Source: Bacteroidales bacterium UBA4243
GTDB taxonomy: Bacteria > Bacteroidota > Bacteroidia > Bacteroidales > F082
DNA: 15,622 nt
Reading direction: 5' to 3'
NCBI GenBank assembly: GCA_002396205.1
Contig: DGXB01000073.1
Coordinates: 1 to 15,622, forward strand
In this document: positions 13,089-15,622 of the stretch, one piece after another
Position numbering within the stretch: the stretch's first letter is position 1
Layout of the letters: each line of letters opens with the position of its first letter
Program-made: the position numbers and the translations under genes
Notes under the pieces: generated by a model
What the model saw: only the letters and a program-made list of their open reading frames with translations
Databases searched by the model: none
Told to the model about the DNA's origin: nothing

Positions 13089-13158
13089 CCTAATATGATA
13101 AATCGTAAAAACTTATATTTTTAATTCATTAAATTTCAAATCTTTAAATTCAAAAGAC

Positions 13159-13995
13159 ATGAAAGTTTGTGTTATCGGAACCGGCACCATGGCCAAAGGC
13201 ATCGTGAAGGCATTCGCCGCCAAGATGCCCGTCGTCATGAAGAGCCGCACGCAAGCCAGCCTCGACAAGGCCATGGCTTCCATCTCGAAGGGCTACGGTA
13301 AGCTCGTCGAGAAGGGCAAGATGACCCAAGAGGCCGTCGACGCCCTGCTGAATAACATCAGCACCACAACGGATTACGCCACCTTCGCCGATGCCGACCT
13401 CGTCATCGAGGCCGCCGTCGAGGAGATGCAACTGAAGAAAGACGTGTTCATGGAGCTTGACAAGATCTGCAAGCCCGAGACCGTCTTCGCCACCAACTCA
13501 AGCTCGCTGTCGATCACCGAAATCGCGGCCTGCACGAGCCGTCCCGCCCAATTCATCGGCATGCACTTCTTCAATCCCGCCGACCGCATGGCCCTCGTTG
13601 AAGTCATCAAAGGCCAACTGACCAGCGACGAAGTGACCAAGTGCATCGTCGACCTCGCCACCTCCATTGGCAAGCAACCCGTCGAGGTGAAGGAAGCCCC
13701 CGGCTTCGTGGTCAACCGCATCCTCATCCCGATGATCAACGAGGCTGTGGGCATCCTCGCCGACGGCATTGCCAGCGCTGAGGACATCGACAAGTGCATG
13801 ATGCTGGGTGCCAACCACCCGATGGGTCCCTTGGCTTTGGCCGACCTTATCGGCAACGACGTCAACCTGGCCATCATGGAAGTGTTGTACAAAGAGTTCG
13901 GCGATCCGAAATACCGTCCTCATCCCTTGCTCCGCAAGATGGTGAGAGCCGGCTTGCTCGGACGTAAAACGGGTGAAGGTTTTTACAAGTATTAA
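13159..13995 (+). CDS. hbd: 3-hydroxybutyryl-CoA dehydrogenase
   Basis: This 278-aa enzyme reduces acetoacetyl-CoA to 3-hydroxybutyryl-CoA with NAD(P)H, joining acetoacetyl-CoA formed by the CoA-transferase to the crotonyl-CoA branch. The Rossmann motif is VIGTGTMAKG (from residue 5). Further motifs are TNSSSLSITEIA (NSSS at 113-116), the catalytic His136 in MHFFNP, GFVVNRILIPMINEA (from 182) and a C-terminal domain with NHPMGPLALADLIGND and LLGRKTGEGFYKY. This is the normal full length for the family. The motif GTGTMA replaces the more frequent GxGxMG. It is GC-rich and resumes the core operon after the lipoprotein. The leader 13089-13158 is very A/T-rich, and I saw no convincing TAnnTTTG promoter element there. 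Confidence 0.94.
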   Translation: MKVCVIGTGTMAKGIVKAFAAKMPVVMKSRTQASLDKAMASISKGYGKLVEKGKMTQEAVDALLNNISTTTDYATFADADLVIEAAVEEMQLKKDVFMELDKICKPETVFATNSSSLSITEIAACTSRPAQFIGMHFFNPADRMALVEVIKGQLTSDEVTKCIVDLATSIGKQPVEVKEAPGFVVNRILIPMINEAVGILADGIASAEDIDKCMMLGANHPMGPLALADLIGNDVNLAIMEVLYKEFGDPKYRPHPLLRKMVRAGLLGRKTGEGFYKY

Positions 13996-14007
13996 AAAAT
14001 GAATGAG

Positions 14008-14087
14008 TTGTTCAGTTGCTCAGTTGTTCAGTTGTTCAGTTAAAAATTGAAAGGCTGGATGAAATGAGAACTGAATAACTGAACAAC
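14008..14087. repeat. TTGTTCAG octamer repeats with an inverted copy, between hbd and bcd
   Basis: Four octamers (TTGTTCAG, with TTGCTCAG as the second) run from 14008 to 14039. The 19 nt at 14023-14041 are complementary, with one mismatch, to AACTGAATAACTGAACAAC at 14069-14087, giving a long hairpin with a 27-nt loop. It fills most of the 115-nt gap between hbd and bcd and holds no gene. There is no T-tract. It could be an attenuator, an mRNA-processing structure or a dispersed intergenic repeat. Confidence 0.82.
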
Positions 14088-14110
14088 TCCCAACTACAAA
14101 CTGATAAAAA

Positions 14111-15253
14111 ATGGATTTTAGTTATTCAAAGACAGAACAACTGTTCTTGCAGATGATTCGCTCGTTTGCGGAGAACGAAGTAAAGCCTTTGGCCGCCGAA
14201 GTCGATGAACAGGAGCGTTTCCCGATGGAGACCGTTCAGAAGATGGGCAAGCTCGGTATCATGGGTATCCCGATTCCGAAGCAGTATGGTGGCGCAGGCG
14301 GAACGGTCCAGATGTACATCATGGCCGTTGAAGAGCTTTCGAGAGTGTGCGCCACCACCGGCGTCATCGTCTCGGCCCACACCTCACTGTGCATGGCTCC
14401 CATCCTGGAGAACGGCACCGAGGAACAGAAGATGAAGTATCTGCCCAAGCTCGCCTCGGGCGAATGGATCGGCGCTTTCGGCCTGACCGAACCCAACGCC
14501 GGCACCGATGCCGCCATGCAGCAGACGACCGCCATCGACGCTGGCGACAAGTGGATCCTCAACGGCACCAAGATCTTCATCACCAACGCATCCTATGCCA
14601 ACGTGTTCATCGTCATGGCCATGACCGACAAGTCGAAGGGCACGAAGGGCATCTCCGCCTTCATCGTGGAGAAGGGTATGCCCGGCTTCAGCATCGGCAA
14701 GAAGGAGTTGAAGATGGGTATCCGTGGCAGCGCGACTTGCGAATTGATTTTCGAAAACTGCGAAGTGCCGAAGGAGAACCTGCTCGGTCAACTTGGTAAG
14801 GGCTTCACCATCGCCATGAAGACCTTGGACGGTGGCCGTATTGGTATCGCCTCTCAAGCCCTCGGTATCGCTCAAGGTGCTATGGATGAGACCGTTAAGT
14901 ACACCAAGGAACGCAAGCAGTTTGGCAAAGCCATCGCTCAGTTCCAGAACACCCAGTTCCAGATGGCCGACCTCAAGACCAAGGTCGAGGCCGCCCGTCT
15001 GCTGGTGCGCAGCGCGGCTTGGAAGAAAGACATGGGCATGCCGTATTCGGCTGATGCCGCCATGGCCAAGCTGTTTGCCGCCGAAACCGCAATGGAAGTG
15101 ACCACCAAGGCCGTCCAGTTCCACGGTGGCTACGGTTACACGCGTGAGTATCCTGTCGAGCGCATGATGCGTGACGCCAAGATCACTGAGATCTACGAAG
15201 GTACCTCAGAGGTCCAGCGCATGGTCATCGCCGGTCAATTGTTCAAGAAATAA
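14111..15253 (+). CDS. bcd: Butyryl-CoA-type acyl-CoA dehydrogenase
   Basis: This 380-aa flavoprotein has the full acyl-CoA dehydrogenase fold: an N-terminal helical domain (1-120), a beta domain with AFGLTEPNAGTDAA and WILNGTKIFITNA, then KMGIRGSATCELIFENCEVPKENLLG, and a C-terminal helical domain with DGGRIGIASQALGIAQGA, ERKQFGKAIAQFQ and QFHGGYGYTREYPVERMMRDAK. The catalytic base is Glu363 in IYEGTSEVQR. It would reduce crotonyl-CoA to butyryl-CoA with electron transfer flavoprotein, whose beta subunit follows 15 nt later. The neighbouring etfB suggests a Bcd-EtfAB complex, possibly electron-bifurcating, but that cannot be judged from this sequence. It is GC-rich and starts after an A-rich leader with no Shine-Dalgarno. 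Confidence 0.94.
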   Translation: MDFSYSKTEQLFLQMIRSFAENEVKPLAAEVDEQERFPMETVQKMGKLGIMGIPIPKQYGGAGGTVQMYIMAVEELSRVCATTGVIVSAHTSLCMAPILENGTEEQKMKYLPKLASGEWIGAFGLTEPNAGTDAAMQQTTAIDAGDKWILNGTKIFITNASYANVFIVMAMTDKSKGTKGISAFIVEKGMPGFSIGKKELKMGIRGSATCELIFENCEVPKENLLGQLGKGFTIAMKTLDGGRIGIASQALGIAQGAMDETVKYTKERKQFGKAIAQFQNTQFQMADLKTKVEAARLLVRSAAWKKDMGMPYSADAAMAKLFAAETAMEVTTKAVQFHGGYGYTREYPVERMMRDAKITEIYEGTSEVQRMVIAGQLFKK

Positions 15254-15254
15254 T

Positions 15255-15260
15255 AGGAGG
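15255..15260 (+). promoter_or_regulatory. Strong Shine-Dalgarno site of etfB
   Basis: A consensus AGGAGG lies 8 nt before ATG 15269 and fixes the etfB start. It stands out because the other core genes lack such a site. Confidence 0.75.
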
Positions 15261-15268
15261 GAAGAAGT

Positions 15269-15622
15269 ATGAATATTATCGTTTGTATCAAACAAGTTCC
15301 GGATACCACTGAAATCAAGATCGATCCGGTAAAGGGCACCTTGATTCGCGACGGTGTTCCGAGCATCATGAACCCTGACGACAAAGGCGGCCTCGAACTC
15401 GCCCTTCGCTTGAAGGACCAGTTTGGCGCCAACGTCACCGTGGTCTCCATGGGTCCCCCGCAAGCCGACGTCATCATGCGCGAGGCTTTCGCCATGGGCG
15501 CCGACCGTGCCATCCTTCTCTCTGACCGCAAGTTTGCCGGCTCCGACACGTTGGCCACCTCTTACGCCATCGCCGGCCTCTGCCGCACGCTGGACTACGA
15601 CCTGATCATCGCTGGCCGTCAG
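15269..15622 (+). CDS. etfB: Electron transfer flavoprotein beta subunit, 3'-truncated by window edge
   Basis: The first 118 codons are present; the family length is about 260, so over half of the gene lies beyond the window. The start MNIIVCIKQVPDTTEIKID is characteristic, followed by SIMNPDDKGGLELALRLKDQFG, VTVVSMGPPQADVIMREAFAMGADRAILLSDRKFAGSDT in consecutive parts and YDLIIAGRQ at the edge. With the alpha subunit (etfA, presumably next) it passes electrons to the acyl-CoA dehydrogenase encoded 15 nt upstream. The close spacing and the shared GC-rich composition place it in the same operon. No stop or frameshift occurs within the visible part. Confidence 0.95.
   Translation, partial: MNIIVCIKQVPDTTEIKIDPVKGTLIRDGVPSIMNPDDKGGLELALRLKDQFGANVTVVSMGPPQADVIMREAFAMGADRAILLSDRKFAGSDTLATSYAIAGLCRTLDYDLIIAGRQ

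Noticed and set aside
13089..13158. A Bacteroidales promoter (TAnnTTTG) in the A/T-rich gap before hbd
   Set aside because: No convincing -7 element could be placed, and composition alone is not enough.
14384..15124. Minus-strand open frame opposite bcd
   Set aside because: A shadow of a clearly identified acyl-CoA dehydrogenase with low-complexity antisense composition.

Overview
The window is a co-directional (+ strand) block of a lysine-to-butyrate fermentation cluster. It most likely comes from an uncultured or gut-type member of the Bacteroidota, order Bacteroidales. Supporting this are a type IX secretion (T9SS) C-terminal sorting domain, RhuM and KilA-N family genes, mostly A-rich leaders in place of Shine-Dalgarno sites, and a gene set like the lysine clusters known from Porphyromonas and Fusobacterium. 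No tRNA, rRNA, CRISPR array or transposase was seen.

Core pathway genes, in order: kamA (5'-truncated by the window edge), kamB and kamC (reactivase pair), kamD and kamE (lysine 5,6-aminomutase), a CoA-transferase B subunit (atoA-like), crotonase/enoyl-CoA hydratase (crt), 3-hydroxybutyryl-CoA dehydrogenase (hbd), butyryl-CoA-type acyl-CoA dehydrogenase (bcd) and etfB (3'-truncated by the window edge). KamA makes beta-lysine and KamDE makes 3,5-diaminohexanoate. The next steps (Kdd, Kce, Kal) are not in the window. The crotonyl-CoA they yield is reduced by Bcd with Etf, and butyryl-CoA passes its CoA to acetoacetate. Active-site residues are intact in every core gene where I could place them. 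In kamE even the numbering of the cobalamin histidine (133) and the PLP lysine (144) matches the characterised clostridial enzyme.

The core genes are GC-rich with strong G/C at third positions. They are interrupted at four junctions by visibly AT-richer accessory genes on the same strand, often coupled by ATGA or TAATG overlaps: (1) a variant array plus a RhuM-family gene between kamA and kamB; (2) a KilA-N gene and a T9SS-exported protein between kamC and kamD; (3) a 175-aa unknown between kamE and atoA; (4) an AlbA_2/HATPase regulator and a lipoprotein between crt and hbd.

The most unusual signal concerns RhuM and KilA-N. Each gene is immediately preceded, in its own reading frame but behind a stop codon, by an array of short units. 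The units look like alternative versions of one short segment inside that same gene. For RhuM, about seven units resemble the segment after the helix-turn-helix (SNVHFLHI in the gene). For KilA-N, three units encode LEFEG, VKFDHF and VEFDPL versions of the motif GVEFDPL in the gene. The KilA-N units are near-perfect palindromes centred on AATT, and the nearest one is identical over 21 nt to the segment in the gene. Two unrelated DNA-binding families with the same layout in one operon suggest segment swapping (cassette-type diversification). Alternatively, at least for KilA-N, they could be operator arrays that resemble the coding motif. I read these arrays by eye and they need alignment to be confirmed.
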